Source: Lentibacillus saliphilus (lineage in GTDB: Bacteria; Bacillota; Bacilli; Bacillales; Amphibacillaceae). Taken from it: DNA of 64,000 nucleotides. The position numbers were made by a program, and so were the translations under genes. The DNA lies in assembly GCF_019093865.1 (NCBI RefSeq), contig NZ_JABJXD010000003.1, positions 186,001 to 250,000 of the forward strand, written 5' to 3'. Numbering within the stretch: position 1 is the stretch's first letter; every line of letters starts with the position of its first letter. The notes beneath the pieces are model-generated. The model saw only the letters and a program-made list of their open reading frames with translations, ran no database searches and was not told the DNA's origin. Of this stretch, positions 1-10,045 are shown piece after piece.

Positions 1-1107
1 ACACGCACCGAGGGCAAGCGACCACCAGATCGGATCAAGATGCTCGACGCCATAGCCGGAAAACTGTTCAATGACAGGGATCATAGCCGCTACGAAGGGG
101 ATGTTATCAACGAAACCAGATAACGTTCCTGATGTCCATAATATCATAATTGACGTCTCCGCGAGGGCGCCATTCGTATAACTCATAATTCCTTCCGCAA
201 TCCAAGCAATGACCCCGACCTCCTCTAAGCCTCCTACAATTGTAAATAAGCCCACAAAGAAAAATAATGTTACCCATTCTACTTGGGAGAAAACAGCTTC
301 TGTATCCATTTCATCATCTGTCCATAATAGAAGTAAAACAGCACCGGACAAGGCAACGGTCGTAATATCAACATTTAATACAGTATGCAAGCTAAAGCCA
401 AGTAATGTTGCACCTAATACGATAAGTGATTTGTAGAGAAGTGGTGTTTTTCGCAAATACACATTAGCATCAATTGCCATTAATGTGTCTGGATTAATTT
501 GACGCACCAATATTTCTTTTCTAAAGACCAAAACAGCAAGTCCGATAACAATAACGAGATTGAGCATAGCTAGCGGCGCTAAATGAACAATAAACGATAA
601 GAAACCGAGGTGATCGACCGCCTGTCCAATCATAATATTTGGTGGATCACCAATCAATGTAGCTGCACCACCAATATTTGAGCTTATAATCGTTAACAGT
701 AAATAAGGAAATGATGGTAAGTTTAATAACCTTGTAATATGCAATATGATTGGAACGAAGATTAATACCGTTGTCACATTATCTAGCAAGGCCGAGCCAA
801 TTGCGACTAGGAGACTTGTACCAATTAACAATGGTATCGGTGAGCCCTTAATAGCTTGCGCAAAACGTACACCAACGTACGAAAAAAAATTAGACTTCTG
901 GGTAATAGACACAAGGACCATCATCGAAAAAATTAACGCAATCGTATCCCAGTCAATATATTTAATAAATACATCTGACGTATCGTAAATACCTGTTAAG
1001 AGAAAGACGGTACCACCAGCCAGTGCCACCGTTGCACGATTGATCTTCTCGGTCATAATCAAGACGAAACTGATTAAAAATACAAGGACGGCAAAAACAA
1101 TCGCCAT
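1..1107 (-). CDS. SLC13/ArsB-NhaD superfamily ion permease, C-terminus beyond window
   Basis: I read 369 codons without a stop from an ATG at 1107 to the window edge, so the C-terminal end is missing (family members are usually about 420-450 residues). The product is strongly hydrophobic with about ten membrane segments. It carries the family's paired half-helix signatures: a TTVLIFVP-type stretch near residue 115, then GGAATLIGDPPNIM near 148-161, where the GDPPN motif is typical of ArsB/NhaD/CitM-like carriers, and a second DNIPFVA motif near 340. The family exports arsenite or exchanges sodium or carboxylates across the cytoplasmic membrane. The substrate cannot be told from sequence. It diverges from the gene at 1243. 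Confidence 0.85.
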   Translation of the reverse strand, partial: MAIVFAVLVFLISFVLIMTEKINRATVALAGGTVFLLTGIYDTSDVFIKYIDWDTIALIFSMMVLVSITQKSNFFSYVGVRFAQAIKGSPIPLLIGTSLLVAIGSALLDNVTTVLIFVPIILHITRLLNLPSFPYLLLTIISSNIGGAATLIGDPPNIMIGQAVDHLGFLSFIVHLAPLAMLNLVIVIGLAVLVFRKEILVRQINPDTLMAIDANVYLRKTPLLYKSLIVLGATLLGFSLHTVLNVDITTVALSGAVLLLLWTDDEMDTEAVFSQVEWVTLFFFVGLFTIVGGLEEVGVIAWIAEGIMSYTNGALAETSIMILWTSGTLSGFVDNIPFVAAMIPVIEQFSGYGVEHLDPIWWSLALGAC

Positions 1108-1242
1108 ATGTCCACGCCCCCTGAGTAAACTTTGTCCTATTTACTCCAAATCATATGCTTGTACGTCTTTAAATATTTATAGTCTATATTCCATGTATGT
1201 GCATACACATTTTATAACTGGACAAACAAGGGGGATGGTGAC

Positions 1243-1623
1243 TTGGGAAAGCAAATGACAGCGCTGATGTATGGGTGGATTATTGTGTTAGGCTCTATAC
1301 TCATCACAAGTCTGATACTTGGACTATTACTTAAATTGACGTCGATGAATGAATCGGTATTATTTTGGGTTACACTCATCGTTGGACTTCTTTCTCTGTT
1401 CATGGGCGGATTGGTTGCAGGTATGAAAGGAAAAGAAAGAGGTTGGCTCATTGGGGGACTGACAGGGGTTGGTTTCACATTATTTGTCGTGCTCGTTCAA
1501 TACCTCGGTTATCAACAAGGCTTATCACTTGAGCAGGCTCTTTATCATCTCGGCTATATTTTAGCAGCCTTAACGGGTGGCGTGATCGGTGTTAATCTAA
1601 CAAACAGCTCTAGTGGGTATTAA
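1243..1623 (+). CDS. yrzE: TIGR04086 family membrane protein (YrzE-like)
   Basis: A 126-residue, four-helix membrane protein with almost no soluble part; helices lie near residues 8-30, 40-62, 68-92 and 100-122. The TTG start at 1243 follows an AAGGGGGAT ribosome binding site at a normal distance. The family is conserved next to yajC in Bacillaceae, and here it converges on yajC with a shared terminator between them. The function is unknown. The assignment rests on position, length and topology. Confidence 0.75.
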   Translation: MGKQMTALMYGWIIVLGSILITSLILGLLLKLTSMNESVLFWVTLIVGLLSLFMGGLVAGMKGKERGWLIGGLTGVGFTLFVVLVQYLGYQQGLSLEQALYHLGYILAALTGGVIGVNLTNSSSGY

Positions 1624-1643
1624 CTATGATTCCTCTTCAAGCA

Positions 1644-1683
1644 AAAACAGACCAGTCGGCTTTTGCCAGCTGATCTGTTTTTA
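1644..1683. terminator. Bidirectional terminator between yrzE and yajC
   Basis: An imperfect inverted repeat sits between the converging genes. The outer arms AAAACAGA and TCTGTTTT flank a GGC-TTTT-GCC tip, so each strand ends in a T-run. It can serve both genes. Confidence 0.6.
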
Positions 1684-1686
1684 TAA

Positions 1687-1962
1687 TTAGTTAGAAGTTT
1701 GATCTTTAACTTCACGAACAGCAGAACGATCATATGTAAGCTTCGTACCGTCCTCCGTCTGTAAAACAACGGTGAGTTCATCAAGTGCATGTACAGTACC
1801 ATGCATGCCACCAATCGTTACGATTTTATTTCCTTTTTGCAAATCTGCCTGCATTTGTCTAACTTGCTTTTGACGTTTTTGCTGCGGGCGAATCAAAATG
1901 AAATAAAAGACCGCAATCATTAATACGATTGGTAACAATCCACTTAAAAGATTCGGATCCAT
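1687..1962 (-). CDS. yajC: Preprotein translocase accessory subunit YajC
   Basis: A 91-residue protein with a single N-terminal membrane helix (about residues 5-23) followed by the family hallmark IRPQQKRQKQ at the membrane boundary and a small basic cytoplasmic domain. YajC associates with SecDF and the Sec translocon. The ATG at 1962 is chosen because AAAGGAGTGA lies 8 bases upstream; an in-frame ATG 18 bases earlier overlaps that ribosome binding site. It follows tgt by 18 bases, the usual tgt-yajC pairing. Confidence 0.9.
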   Translation of the reverse strand: MDPNLLSGLLPIVLMIAVFYFILIRPQQKRQKQVRQMQADLQKGNKIVTIGGMHGTVHALDELTVVLQTEDGTKLTYDRSAVREVKDQTSN

Positions 1963-1980
1963 GTGTGTCACTCCTTTCAT

Positions 1981-3144
<1,164 letters not shown>

Positions 3145-3198
3145 TCATTTTGACGAGACGTGATCTATATTGATGTCTCTTCATGTAAATCGAGCATT

Positions 3199-4227
3199 CT
3201 ACAAAATGAGCATAGCATCCCCAAAGCTAAAAAAGCGATACTGCTCTTGAACAGCTTCATGATAGGCGTTCATAACATGTTCCCTCGAGCTAAATGCGCT
3301 AACGAGCATGATCAATGTTGATTTAGGTAAATGAAAATTAGTAATTAGCCCATCGATCGCTTTAAATTGATACGGCGGATAAATAAAAATATCCGTCCAG
3401 CCACTCGTCTCCTTAAACACCCCATGATGATCACGCGCTATTGTTTCAAGCGTACGTGTAGAGGTTGTCCCGACAGAAATGATGCGTCCACCATCTGCTT
3501 TTACCTGGTTTAACAAATCAGCTGTTTCCGCCGTCATCGAATAAAATTCTGAATGCATATCATGAGATTCCACCTCATCTACACTGACAGGCCGGAAAGT
3601 ACCTAAACCAACATGCAGGGTTATAAATGCGAGTTTAACACCTTTTTGTTGAATGTGCTCCAACAAATCTGTTGTGAAGTGTAAGCCCGCTGTTGGTGCA
3701 GCTGCAGAGCCTTCTTCTTTCGCATAAACAGTCTGATACCGTTCTTTTTCCGGTAATTGTTCTTTAATATACGGCGGTAAAGGCATTTCTCCTAACGCAT
3801 CAAGCACTTCATAAAAAATACCCGTATAAGAAAACTCCAAAATGCGACCGCCATGATCTTTTATTCCTGTGCAACGTGCGCGTAGTTGACCATCACCAAA
3901 GACAATTTCTGTATCTGGCTTAATTTTTTTAGCCGGACGCGCCAAAGTTTCCCATTTATCGCCCTCAATTTGATGCAGCAATAATATTTCTACTTTTGCA
4001 CCCGTGTCTTGCTTAACACCATATAGACGTGCTGGTAGTACACGGGTATCATTCAATACGAGGCAATCGCCAGCGCTTAAATGGTCTAACACATGTGGAA
4101 AATGGGTATGTGTTAGATCGCCTGTTTTACGATCCATAACGAGCAAACGGGATGCTGTTCGATCTTTTAATGGTGTCTGGGCAATTAAGTGCTCTGGTAA
4201 ATCAAAATCAAAATCATTTATGTTCAT
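3199..4227 (-). CDS. queA: S-adenosylmethionine:tRNA ribosyltransferase-isomerase
   Basis: 342 residues. QueA transfers and isomerises the ribosyl part of S-adenosylmethionine onto preQ1-tRNA to make epoxyqueuosine. Diagnostic stretches are [11 protein letters not shown] at the start, [13 protein letters not shown] near residue 60, PTAGLHFT near 172, the GLGTFRPV segment and [18 protein letters not shown] near the end. The ATG at 4227 has a GGAG site 9 bases upstream and gives the family's usual N-terminus; a six-codon upstream extension is unlikely to be used. It precedes tgt. Confidence 0.96.
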   Translation of the reverse strand: MNINDFDFDLPEHLIAQTPLKDRTASRLLVMDRKTGDLTHTHFPHVLDHLSAGDCLVLNDTRVLPARLYGVKQDTGAKVEILLLHQIEGDKWETLARPAKKIKPDTEIVFGDGQLRARCTGIKDHGGRILEFSYTGIFYEVLDALGEMPLPPYIKEQLPEKERYQTVYAKEEGSAAAPTAGLHFTTDLLEHIQQKGVKLAFITLHVGLGTFRPVSVDEVESHDMHSEFYSMTAETADLLNQVKADGGRIISVGTTSTRTLETIARDHHGVFKETSGWTDIFIYPPYQFKAIDGLITNFHLPKSTLIMLVSAFSSREHVMNAYHEAVQEQYRFFSFGDAMLIL

Positions 4228-4249
4228 GATGTGTCTCCTAATCACAGTT

Positions 4250-4447
4250 TTACCTGAATTTATTTATAATAAACAGCACTAAGGATAATACAATGCTCAC
4301 GACGATAGACGTCATAATCGGAAAATGAAAGCTCACATTTCCGCGTTTAAAACTCACATCCCCTGGAAGCTTCCCGACAAATGTCCATAATAGACCGATG
4401 AGAAGAAACACAATGCCGATCACAATAAATAGTTTACCTGGACTCAT
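4250..4447 (-). CDS. DUF2905 small membrane protein
   Basis: 65 residues with helices at about 6-25 and 43-62 separated by the charged segment [19 protein letters not shown], which is the DUF2905 signature. The family often lies beside ruvB and queA in Bacilli. Its role is unknown. The start is one base past the ruvB stop, so it is probably translated from the same transcript. Confidence 0.85.
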   Translation of the reverse strand: MSPGKLFIVIGIVFLLIGLLWTFVGKLPGDVSFKRGNVSFHFPIMTSIVVSIVLSLVLFIINKFR

Positions 4448-4448
4448 C

Positions 4449-5444
4449 CTAAATCAATCCTTCTAGTCCAAAATGTTGATAGGCCTTCGCCGTCACAACT
4501 CTCCCTCGTGGTGTCCGCTGGATAAAACCAATTTGCAATAAATAAGGCTCATATACGTCTTCAATGGTTTGTGATTCTTCACCGATTGTAGCAGCAATCG
4601 TATCAAGTCCAACAGGGCCACCGTTAAAGCCTTCAATAATGCTCTTTAATAATTTGTGATCAATATGATCAAGACCAACCGCATCAACTTGAAGCATGTC
4701 AAGTGCACGTTGTGCTGTTTCAAAACGAATCTCTTCCTCACCGCTTACTTGAGAAATATCCCGAATACGCTTTAAGAGTCGGTTGGCAATACGCGGCGTT
4801 CCTCTTGAGCGTTTCGCGACCTCAAGCGCAGCATCTTTCATAATGGACGTCTTAAATATATCTGCTGTGCGTTCTATAATCGCACATAAATCAGCTGTAT
4901 CATAAAATTCCAGCCTCGAAAGTACACCAAACCGATCCCGCAAAGGGGCAGACAACAAGCCTGCACGTGTTGTGGCTCCAACAAGTGTAAACGGTGGAAG
5001 GTCAATACGTACAGACTTAGCACTTGGACCAGTCCCAATGACAATATCTAAAAAGAAGTCTTCCATCGCTGGATAAAGGACTTCCTCAACCGATCGTGGT
5101 AAACGATGTACTTCATCAATAAACAGGACGTCTCCAGGCTCTAAAGCCGACAAAATAGCTGCTAAATCACCAGCACGTTCAATTGCAGGACCAGATGTTG
5201 AGCGAAATTCCACGCCCATTTCATTAGCAATAATGCCCGCTAAAGTCGTTTTCCCTAATCCAGGGGGACCATACAGAAGGACGTGATCAAGGGGTTCATT
5301 ACGCATTTTCGCAGCTTGTATAAAAATGCTTAGATTTTCCTTCACTTTATGCTGCCCAATATATTGATTTAACGTTTCAGGACGCAAGCTTAACTCAACA
5401 GAATCCTCCTGTTGATAAGCGCCCGTTACCATTCGCTCATCCAT
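4449..5444 (-). CDS. ruvB: Holliday junction branch-migration helicase RuvB
   Basis: 331 residues. RuvB is the AAA+ motor that drives branch migration with RuvA. Seen: the N-terminal [11 protein letters not shown] segment, Walker [12 protein letters not shown] near 60, Walker [12 protein letters not shown] near 105, sensor 1 [18 protein letters not shown], and the C-terminal winged helix ending [17 protein letters not shown]. It lies 16 bases after ruvA. Confidence 0.98.
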   Translation of the reverse strand: MDERMVTGAYQQEDSVELSLRPETLNQYIGQHKVKENLSIFIQAAKMRNEPLDHVLLYGPPGLGKTTLAGIIANEMGVEFRSTSGPAIERAGDLAAILSALEPGDVLFIDEVHRLPRSVEEVLYPAMEDFFLDIVIGTGPSAKSVRIDLPPFTLVGATTRAGLLSAPLRDRFGVLSRLEFYDTADLCAIIERTADIFKTSIMKDAALEVAKRSRGTPRIANRLLKRIRDISQVSGEEEIRFETAQRALDMLQVDAVGLDHIDHKLLKSIIEGFNGGPVGLDTIAATIGEESQTIEDVYEPYLLQIGFIQRTPRGRVVTAKAYQHFGLEGLI

Positions 5445-5460
5445 TCATCATGACTCCCTG

Positions 5461-6069
5461 TTATTTTTTCATTAGCAATGCTAGCGCTGTCCGAACCGCT
5501 TCATCTGTGGTTTGAACGGCGAGTTTCCGCAAGTCAGGCATGATACCGTCAATTTCCCGTTCCGTATAGCCAAGCGCCTTTAATGCTTCGATTCCTTCGT
5601 TTAAAGCAGCATCTGTTGGTGTATCCGCTTTAGGGATTTGTTCAAAAATGCCATCCATGGATGTAAGCATTGACGTTAGTTTCCCTTTTAAATCTAAAAT
5701 AATTTGTTGTGCCGTTTTTTTACCTACACCAGGAAACTTAGTCAAAAACGTTTTATCCTCACGTTCGACTGCAGCAGCAAATTCATTGACATCAACAGTA
5801 CCAAGTATGTTGACGGCCCCTTTTGGCCCAATACCAGAGACGGAAATAAGCTTAATAAATAAAGACTTTAACGCCTCATTTTTAAAGCCGTAAAGGGCGA
5901 TTACATCTTCACGAACGTGATAATATGTATGTATTTTCACAGACTTATTTAATGACCCTTGATAAATATATGGATTCGGACAAATAATTTCATATCCGAT
6001 ACCATGAACATCCACAACAACTGTTTCATCGTGGATTTCTGATAACGTACCTTGAATATATGCAATCAT
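5461..6069 (-). CDS. ruvA: Holliday junction DNA-binding protein RuvA
   Basis: 202 residues. It shows the OB-fold N-terminus (MIAYIQGTL), tandem helix-hairpin-helix motifs including VSGIGPKGAVNIL and FPGVGKKTAQQIILDLKGK, and the flexible linker and C-terminal RuvB-contact domain with ALKALGYTEREI. It is the first gene of a ruvAB pair. The bofC gene found upstream in B. subtilis is absent here. Confidence 0.97.
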   Translation of the reverse strand: MIAYIQGTLSEIHDETVVVDVHGIGYEIICPNPYIYQGSLNKSVKIHTYYHVREDVIALYGFKNEALKSLFIKLISVSGIGPKGAVNILGTVDVNEFAAAVEREDKTFLTKFPGVGKKTAQQIILDLKGKLTSMLTSMDGIFEQIPKADTPTDAALNEGIEALKALGYTEREIDGIMPDLRKLAVQTTDEAVRTALALLMKK

Positions 6070-6129
6070 ATGATCTTCTCCTCAAATCCCATTTTAACAT
6101 ATAACCGAATTATACGTATAGAAATGGAA

Positions 6130-6155
6130 AACTTCCATCGATAGCAATGGAAGTT
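6130..6155 (-). terminator. Terminator after yebC
   Basis: A perfect 9-bp inverted repeat AACTTCCAT / ATGGAAGTT with an 8-base loop lies 9 bases after the yebC stop. On the minus strand only a short T-run follows, so it may be partial. Confidence 0.6.
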
Positions 6156-6163
6156 CGTCCTAA

Positions 6164-6895
6164 TTATTCATCTTCTTTCATATTGTGATGGATATCCTGA
6201 ACATCTTCATCCTGTTCTAGCATATCCAATAGCTGAAGCATTTTGTCTGCATGCTCGTCTGACAGCTCGGTGTAATTTTGTGGAATAAGTGTCAATTCTG
6301 CCTGCTCAAGCTCGTATCCATCTGCTTCAAGGTTTTGACAAACAGCTGAAAACTCTTCTGGCGATGTGTAGATTTCGTATGCGCCATCTGCATTAACAAT
6401 ATCGTCAGCGCCTGCTTCAATCGCAGCAAGTGTCATCGTATCTTCGTCTATTTTGCCTTCTTCATCAACAATGATGATATAACCTTTACGATCGAACATA
6501 AAGGATACACTGCCCGTTTCGCCGAGATTACCATCATTCTTTTTGAAGGCGTGTCGAACCTCAGCAGCTGTTCTATTTCTATTATCCGTTAAGACATGAA
6601 CAATAATTGCGACCCCACCTGGTCCATATCCTTCATAAGTAACTTCTTCATAGCTGGCGCCATCAAGTGTACCAGTTGCTTTTTTGATCGCACGATCTAT
6701 ATTGTCATTCGGCATATTGTCGGCTTTCGCTTTATCAACGGCCGTTCTCAGGGCCGGATTCATATCCGGATCGCCGCCCCCTTGCTTGGCAGCTGTATAT
6801 ATGTTTTTAGCGTGCTGCATAAATATTTTTCCGCGTTTTGCATCTTGCGCATTTTTTCTGCGTTGTATGTTTTTCCATTTAGAATGTCCAGCCAT
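6164..6895 (-). CDS. yebC: YebC/PmpR family protein
   Basis: 243 residues of a highly conserved family of DNA-binding proteins, some of which regulate transcription and some of which have more recently been linked to translation of proline-rich sequences. Hallmarks: the [20 protein letters not shown] start, the [12 protein letters not shown] segment, [12 protein letters not shown] and a C-terminal acidic tail. The ATG at 6895 gives the conserved N-terminus and has GAGAGGAG about 9 bases upstream. The role in this organism is not evident. Confidence 0.92.
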   Translation of the reverse strand: MAGHSKWKNIQRRKNAQDAKRGKIFMQHAKNIYTAAKQGGGDPDMNPALRTAVDKAKADNMPNDNIDRAIKKATGTLDGASYEEVTYEGYGPGGVAIIVHVLTDNRNRTAAEVRHAFKKNDGNLGETGSVSFMFDRKGYIIIVDEEGKIDEDTMTLAAIEAGADDIVNADGAYEIYTSPEEFSAVCQNLEADGYELEQAELTLIPQNYTELSDEHADKMLQLLDMLEQDEDVQDIHHNMKEDE

Positions 6896-7193
6896 TGCGC
6901 ATGCTCCTCTCAAACGATCTCTTATAAACTATACCAAATAAAGCCGCTCCTATAAAGTAAAAATTTCGTTTCTCATGCAATACGCCTTGTCCGCCTTTAT
7001 ATTATTCAATGGCTATGTTGATATAGAGAGATAAAAAACATCCTAAGATTAGTAATAATGTTTTATTCCACTAAAGCACCATTTAGCTCAATAAAGCTGT
7101 ATAAATTCCATAAGAAGAATCGTATATAATTTATTCTTATACTATAATTTCCAAGACCATACTAACGGTAGCAGAAGCAAATTTAAGTTGTAA

Positions 7194-7628
7194 TTATTTT
7201 AAGAACCTAATCGGCTCTTTTCTCTTTTCATTGACAACTTCAACGAATTTTTCAATATTTTCAGGTGCAATAATAGTGTAATCATTTGCATTATAATATA
7301 AAAAATAACGTTCTTTTGACAGTGCGACTGATGCTAATGGGACATTTGATTTTTCGATTTTTTTAATGGTATTCAGCTCAACTCGGCGTTTAAATGGGCC
7401 AATATGTATAATTAAATGTTCATTTGTTACAACGTAAAATGTTCGATACCACAGCCATAAAATGATGATGACAAAAATCCCAAATATGAAAGAAAAAGTT
7501 ATACTCGCGGCGAATCCTGCTTCATGGTAAATCGGTATGAATAGTCCAACAGAAAGTCCCAAGAAAAGTAATACCGACCCCCAAATCAAGATTCGAAAAG
7601 TCATGTCTTTTTTCGCGTGAAATTTCAT
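7194..7628 (-). CDS. Bacterial PH-domain membrane protein (YyaB-like)
   Basis: 144 residues: two N-terminal membrane helices (about 10-32 and 42-64), then a compact domain with TFYVVTNEHLIIHIGPFKR near residue 70 and a C-terminal end YYNANDYTIIAPENIEKFV. This pattern fits the small bacterial PH-like (DUF1200) proteins that follow a two-helix anchor. The start at 7628 has AAGGGAGGG in good position. Function unknown. It is flanked on both sides by AT-rich non-coding DNA. Confidence 0.65.
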   Translation of the reverse strand: MKFHAKKDMTFRILIWGSVLLFLGLSVGLFIPIYHEAGFAASITFSFIFGIFVIIILWLWYRTFYVVTNEHLIIHIGPFKRRVELNTIKKIEKSNVPLASVALSKERYFLYYNANDYTIIAPENIEKFVEVVNEKRKEPIRFLK

Positions 7629-7839
7629 AATAAACCCTCCCTTAAAATTCACATAGGTAAGTATGCAAATTCAGTAAATGAAGTAAAAACGATGATGTAA
7701 GATATAACTTCTCACTTCTTCTGCTGTATGCCCTTAATTTTACTACGTTTGAATTTATTAAAGGATTCATAGATAAATACTTGATTGCAACACCATTAAC
7801 TCGTTGTATCCATCCTTTTAATCTTTTTATGATAATTAT

Positions 7840-8022
7840 TCACGTTCTGGATGTGGTAAAGCCCCTTAGTACGATTTTACCATCGGACTTGATATGGTAA
7901 ATATCTATTCCCTTTTCAGCAGCATATGTTTTTATGTTTTCAATGCACACCAAGAATAATATGCTCTGATTCACAATCAGGACATCGCTCTCACAATCAT
8001 CACCAACCCTATTGTAGATAGT
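7840..8022 (-). pseudogene. Open remnant without a start codon
   Basis: Sixty-one minus-strand codons are open between stops, reading through IENIKTYAAEKGIDIYHIKSDGKIVL to a TGA at 7840. There is no ATG and no ribosome binding site. A +1 frame beside it reads CPDCESEHII, so the original gene may have had a zinc-ribbon start and then frameshifted. I cannot identify the parent family. It could also be chance. Confidence 0.25.
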
Positions 8023-8123
8023 TTAACTACAGAACAAAGTTCCTAAAACGATAATTAACATCTAATTTTAACAGAGCCTATTCAATACATAAACCATAAA
8101 TTTCAAGTCCTTGTAAGCCATTT

Positions 8124-8258
8124 TCACGGTTTTTTTGACTCATAATGAATTGGATCTGTCGTTGGAGCATCGTGATCTGGTGGTTCCTGTTCTTTTTGGC
8201 AACCTGTCATGATGATTATGATCATCAGGACACTATAGACATAGGTTCGCTTTTTCAC
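8124..8258 (-). CDS. Short lipoprotein, possibly a truncated YhcN/YlaJ-type sporulation lipoprotein
   Basis: A GTG start at 8258 follows AGGAGGTG by 9 bases. The 44-residue product has a basic start (MKKRTYVYSV), a hydrophobic segment, the lipobox MTGC and then KEQEPPDHDAPTTDPIHYES before a stop. The DPIHYE stretch resembles the early part of spore-associated YhcN/YlaJ lipoproteins, which are normally over 150 residues, so this looks truncated. Its ribosome binding site lies inside the terminator hairpin that follows nadE. Confidence 0.5.
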   Translation of the reverse strand: MKKRTYVYSVLMIIIIMTGCQKEQEPPDHDAPTTDPIHYESKKP

Positions 8259-8264
8259 AGAAAA

Positions 8265-8304
8265 AAACACCTCCTAGACCTTAGTTTGGTTTAGAAAGGT
8301 GTTT
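8265..8304 (-). terminator. Terminator after nadE
   Basis: Arms AAACACCT and AGGTGTTT enclose a 24-base loop, and on the minus strand the second arm runs into a T-tract. It lies 13 bases after the nadE stop. The second arm also contains the AGGAGGTG ribosome binding site of the small lipoprotein downstream. Confidence 0.7.
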
Positions 8305-8316
8305 ATATGCTTAGAC

Positions 8317-9057
8317 TCAGTCTCTTTGAAAACGTGGTAATGGTTCACGTTTATGAGCTGTTGCGTTATGCATCCGTTCAATGATCATACGGTCAGAATC
8401 TGGTACCGCCTGACCAGTTAAATACGCATCAATGTGTGCGTATGTTGTACCCATTTCAGCTTCGTCTGTTTGTCCTTCCCAGAGGTCTGCACTCGGCTGT
8501 TTTTCAATAACCTCATTTGGCACCCCAAGTGTCACAGCAAGCTTGCGAACTTCCTCTTTTGTGAAATCTGTGATCGGCTGAATGTCTACACCGCCATCTC
8601 CATACTTCGTAAAGTATCCCGTATGCCATTCGCTCGCATTATCTGTCCCAACAACGAGGTAATTATAGTGCGCAGCCGTCGCATACAATGTACTCATACG
8701 TAATCTAGCTCTAAGGTTGGCGTTTGCCAGCTGATCTTGCTGATGCTGGAACGTTCCTTTTTTATGCAGTTGCTCGGTAATTGTGTGATACATGTTTGAA
8801 TGAATAGTCGTTAAATCGACCGTCATATGATCAATGCCGCAGCCATGAACGACAGCTTCTGCATCCTTTAAATCAGGCTCTTTTGTTTGGATTGGCATAA
8901 TCAAACCGAGAGACTGTGTCGGAAAAGCCCGTTGAATCAAATAAGCAACAACAGCTGAATCTAATCCACCACTCACACCGACGATTAACCCGTTCGTTTT
9001 TGATGCTTTCACTTTATGACGTAGCCATGCTATGATGTCTTCAATTGTCTGTTCCAT
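8317..9057 (-). CDS. nadE: NH3-dependent NAD(+) synthetase
   Basis: 246 residues, no glutaminase domain, so the ammonia-dependent form. It amidates nicotinic acid adenine dinucleotide to NAD using ATP. Seen: the PP-loop VSGGLDSAVVAYL near residue 29, ARLRMSTLYATA near 117, GTDNASEWHTGYFTKYGDGG near 137-156 (deamido-NAD and magnesium contacts) and KQPSADLWEGQTDE near 187. It is somewhat shorter than the 272-residue B. subtilis enzyme. It lies 28 bases after the kinase-like gene and ends in a clear terminator. Confidence 0.95.
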   Translation of the reverse strand: MEQTIEDIIAWLRHKVKASKTNGLIVGVSGGLDSAVVAYLIQRAFPTQSLGLIMPIQTKEPDLKDAEAVVHGCGIDHMTVDLTTIHSNMYHTITEQLHKKGTFQHQQDQLANANLRARLRMSTLYATAAHYNYLVVGTDNASEWHTGYFTKYGDGGVDIQPITDFTKEEVRKLAVTLGVPNEVIEKQPSADLWEGQTDEAEMGTTYAHIDAYLTGQAVPDSDRMIIERMHNATAHKREPLPRFQRD

Positions 9058-9085
9058 TGGTTTCGCTCCTTAAGTCCATATTCTA

Positions 9086-10045
9086 CTATGATGATTTTAT
9101 CATGTTTGTCGCTTCTTTTAAAAATTTTTGTCGCTTTGTCCACACCCGATCGAGTTCAGAAAGAAGTTCTGGAATGTCGGACACATCACTTTTCCTCAGC
9201 TTATGCAGCCACTCACGTAGTAAATCTCCAGGAACAATGACGGCAGCCAGCCACATTTCCTTATGATTTCCCGCCAAATCATACGATAGCAACGTCTCCA
9301 AATCCCAGTCAATGTATGGTAAAAACCGTTGTCCAAGCTGGATCGCATCATAAAGCTGACATGTTTGTGTTAATAGATCAAAGTCAATTAAATACGTACG
9401 ATCTCCTTTCAAAAAATTATGTGATGCGACATCGCCATGTATCCATAAACCATTGCGTTCTGCATCACTTAGCAGTTTTTCCCACGGGTATATGGCTAAG
9501 TCTTGTATATGACGTTCAGTCGTTTGGACAATATCATGAAATAACGTGTTATAGCCATATTCGCTGAAAATATGCGCTGTCTTTTTAAAAGACAAAAGAC
9601 GATGAAGCCATTTCATAAAAAAAATCTGTCGTTTAACAGGTTGGGGCACGTGGATGTGACGGGCATAGTTATGAAAATGAGAAAGCAATTGACTTGCCTC
9701 GACTCTGTCATTATGATGTGCGTAATTAAGTGATCGACCTTTAATAAACGGGGTAATCGTCCATAATCCACCCTCTGTATCATAAATCCACTCTTTCCCA
9801 TTCGGATAAACAGCAAATTTTGCAATATGGGGCAGTTTTATTTGTTGAAAGAAGTCTCTTTGTTGCTTTACTTGTTGTTCATGTGTATGTCGTTTTAAAA
9901 TGTAATTCTGGTCATGTTCTGTTTTTAATTTATAAACGTGTTGTTTTATAAACCGAATCGACCGAGCGTGAATCTGACCTGATGACAATAGAAAAGAAGA
10001 GAGACGATCATTAATGACATCGCCTCTTTTATAGTCATTATTCAC
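9086..10045 (-). CDS. CotS/YutH-type kinase-like spore protein
   Basis: 319 residues with a protein-kinase/aminoglycoside-phosphotransferase fold: a lysine strand in the N-lobe (QNYILKRHTHEQQVKQ near 49), catalytic-loop-like IHGDVASHNFL near 215 and the metal-binding YLIDFD near 231. Catalytic residues are present, so it may be active, but the substrate is unknown. The GTG at 10045 overlaps the last codons of safA, which argues for coupled translation; the longer open frame upstream only shadows safA. CotS-family proteins are coat or spore-associated, and the coupling to safA supports that role. Confidence 0.75.
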   Translation of the reverse strand: MNNDYKRGDVINDRLSSFLLSSGQIHARSIRFIKQHVYKLKTEHDQNYILKRHTHEQQVKQQRDFFQQIKLPHIAKFAVYPNGKEWIYDTEGGLWTITPFIKGRSLNYAHHNDRVEASQLLSHFHNYARHIHVPQPVKRQIFFMKWLHRLLSFKKTAHIFSEYGYNTLFHDIVQTTERHIQDLAIYPWEKLLSDAERNGLWIHGDVASHNFLKGDRTYLIDFDLLTQTCQLYDAIQLGQRFLPYIDWDLETLLSYDLAGNHKEMWLAAVIVPGDLLREWLHKLRKSDVSDIPELLSELDRVWTKRQKFLKEATNMIKSS

